DNA from: Rhodospirillales bacterium
GTDB taxonomy: Bacteria > Pseudomonadota > Alphaproteobacteria > Acetobacterales > Acetobacteraceae
NCBI GenBank assembly: GCA_015654825.1
Contig: JAATGE010000363.1
Span: 1-14,625, forward strand
Direction of reading: 5' to 3'
DNA length: 14,625 nucleotides
Shown here: positions 14,509 to 14,625 of the stretch, in pieces
Numbering within the stretch: position 1 is the stretch's first letter
Layout: the number at the start of each line of letters is the position of its first letter
Notes under the pieces: model-generated
What the model was told of the DNA's origin: nothing
The model's database searches: none
Seen by the model: the letters and a program-made list of their open reading frames with translations, nothing else
Translations under genes and position numbers: made by a program

Positions 14509-14555
14509 AAGGCCAGGGGCTCTGCCCCTGGACCCCGCTGGGGCCTGAGGCCCCA
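14509..14555 (+). repeat. Twin-hairpin repeat, copy F
   Basis: AAGGCC, hairpin 1 (CCAGGGGC, TCT, GCCCCTGG), linker ACCCCGC, hairpin 2 (TGGGGCC, TGA, GGCCCCA). It begins 7 nt after the stop of the 871-aa gene, in the same direction. Loop TGA links it to copy B, and the longer first stem to copies C and E. The GACCCC tail after hairpin 2 is absent. Confidence 0.85.
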
Positions 14556-14625
14556 TGTGTGGACGGCCCCTGAGATGCAAGTGCGGTGCGCGGGTTTTTG
14601 GCGGCGGTGCGATTGCGGTCATGTG
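14556..14625. other. Window end, no feature seen
   Basis: Seventy bases with no convincing ORF or motif. A reading frame on the minus strand is open here but overlaps the repeat and the repeat-protein gene and has no coding signs. Confidence 0.4.

Noticed and set aside
39..14555. CRISPR array or IS-element ends as an explanation for the dispersed repeats
   Set aside because: Copies are kilobases apart with no regular spacers, and no transposase or target duplication accompanies them.

Overview
The window is GC-rich chromosomal DNA that reads like an alphaproteobacterium, most likely an Acetobacteraceae/Rhodospirillales relative. This placement is an inference from base composition, gene content and a GC-rich twin-hairpin repeat; no rRNA or marker gene is present to confirm it. 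There are nine protein genes and no tRNA, rRNA, CRISPR array or transposase.

Left part (1-2333): an extended SDR oxidoreductase (minus) and a VOC/glyoxalase-fold protein (plus) diverge from a 76-bp gap. They are followed by a small exported four-cysteine protein. Middle part (2333-7195, all minus): in order of transcription, an acyltransferase-3 membrane protein overlapping an alpha/beta hydrolase, then a GT4 glycosyltransferase coupled by a TGATG overlap to a glutamine-dependent asparagine-synthase-family protein. Together these suggest making or decorating a surface glycan. From 7266 (plus) there is an HtrA-like trypsin-fold/PDZ protein in which all three catalytic positions appear to be replaced.

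Right part (8238-14625): a structured non-coding leader of about 500 bp precedes two tandem paralogous proteins (1017 and 871 aa). They are built of a roughly 195-residue super-repeat rich in Gly, Thr, Ser and Leu, start with a shared Trp-rich N-terminal motif, have no Sec signal, and end in C-terminal domains resembling those of non-RTX type I secretion substrates. They are probably cell-surface or biofilm proteins. No secretion genes are in the window.

The most striking non-coding feature is a repeat made of two hairpins joined by a short ACCC-rich linker. Five copies start 1-7 nt after a stop codon, always in the direction of the gene just ended, and each lies at what looks like the end of a transcription unit. 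The first hairpin is constant. The second is replaced by an unrelated palindrome in two copies. This suggests a mobile REP/BIME-like element acting as a 3'-end signal.
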